A DNA stretch of 5,472 bases from Clostridiales bacterium (GTDB taxonomy: Bacteria > Bacillota > Clostridia > Christensenellales > DUVY01): the NCBI GenBank assembly GCA_031290295.1, contig JAITNT010000021.1, positions 1-5,472 on the forward strand, in the 5' to 3' direction. Positions 5,103 through 5,472 of this stretch are shown here, piece after piece. Within the stretch, counting starts at the first letter, position 1, and every line of letters begins with the position of its first letter. The notes beneath the pieces were generated by a model. That model saw only the letters and a program-made list of their open reading frames with translations, had not been told where the DNA came from and made no database searches. The translations under genes and the position numbers were made by a program.

Positions 5103-5472
5103 TTATTTTCTGCAAAATCATAATTTGATTTCTTAAAATATGAGTTATAATCGGACTCAGAGTATCGCCCCTATAATATTCACATTCACACGCTACACTA
5201 CCCAACCGCAACCCGTGATCCAATAGGACTTTATGTATATCGTATCTCTCGGGATGGGCGATAATGAATTCTTGCAAAAAATTACTGCTTATTTTATCGT
5301 TTTGAGTATTAACAAACGACGCTTTTTCAAAAAATCTTATATCTGTATTATCAATTAGATCATTCAAAAATATATGATCTTTATCATCACAATATTTATA
5401 GTTAATCTCATTACGGTTTTGAAAGTTTACTTGCAACAATGCGTCGGCGATTTCTTGCTTATTTCCATTAAA
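5089..5472 (-). CDS. Unrecognised protein, 5' end beyond the right edge
   Basis: The minus-strand frame is open from the right edge to the TAA at 5091-5089, giving 127 visible residues. A TTG at 5439 is a possible start, but the frame stays open upstream of it (FNGNKQEIADA...) with no better start or ribosome site, so the true start is probably outside the window. I do not recognise the family. The visible part is acidic and mostly helical-looking. A stretch YDIHKVLLDHGLRLG (residues 77-91) followed by GDTLSPIITHIL (102-113) loosely resembles ankyrin repeats (the LLdhGa turn, then a G-x-T-x-L start), which would suggest a protein-binding role; this is weak. It overlaps the exonuclease start by 14 bases, so the two are probably co-expressed and may work together. 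Confidence 0.65.
   Translation of the reverse strand, partial: FNGNKQEIADALLQVNFQNRNEINYKYCDDKDHIFLNDLIDNTDIRFFEKASFVNTQNDKISSNFLQEFIIAHPERYDIHKVLLDHGLRLGSVACECEYYRGDTLSPIITHILRNQIMILQKINGEM

Noticed and set aside
1..5472. tRNA, rRNA, CRISPR array, transposase or integrase
   Set aside because: No cloverleaf with a GTTCRA arm, no regularly spaced repeats with unique spacers, and no transposase or integrase motifs were seen on either strand.

Overview
The window looks like a chromosomal piece of a low-to-mid GC Gram-positive bacterium of the Firmicutes/Clostridia type, probably an uncultured gut-type lineage. This is an inference from four things: strong AGGAG-type ribosome sites, a clostridial-looking leucyl-tRNA synthetase, a cell-wall amidase with SH3b repeats and no signal peptide, and a dispersed intergenic repeat of a kind common in gut bacteria. 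The leuS and amidase genes are rich in G/C-ending codons. The intergenic DNA and the two right-hand genes are visibly AT-richer.

Layout. Positions 1-102 (minus) hold the first 34 codons of an AAA/RecF-like P-loop ATPase that runs off the left edge just as its Walker A motif begins. Its promoter lies at about 155-183. A 435-bp divergent intergenic region (103-537) carries a GC-rich block of consecutive small hairpins (about 304-437) between AT-rich flanks, then a promoter-like site before leuS. leuS (538-2964, plus) is complete. A long imperfect hairpin (2985-3023) follows it. Next comes a second promoter embedded in a perfect 10-bp inverted repeat whose right arm contains part of the Shine-Dalgarno sequence of the following gene, an N-acetylmuramoyl-L-alanine amidase with two SH3b domains (3084-4085, plus). 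Positions 4086-4472 contain no believable gene. They hold a duplicated T6/A6 hairpin repeat, a GC hairpin and a known-type dispersed repeat. The right end (4473-5472, minus) is a two-gene unit with overlapping ends: an unrecognised protein cut by the right edge, followed by a DEDDh-type 3'-5' exonuclease.

How the parts relate. leuS is housekeeping. The ATPase fragment and the exonuclease pair look like accessory genes on either side. The most interesting local design is the amidase control region. mRNA started at the local promoter should have a free ribosome site, while read-through mRNA coming from leuS could fold the site into a stem. This resembles the logic of the phage T4 lysozyme gene, and here too it sits in front of a cell-wall hydrolase. 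I see no clear evidence of a complete, previously undescribed multi-gene system within this window.
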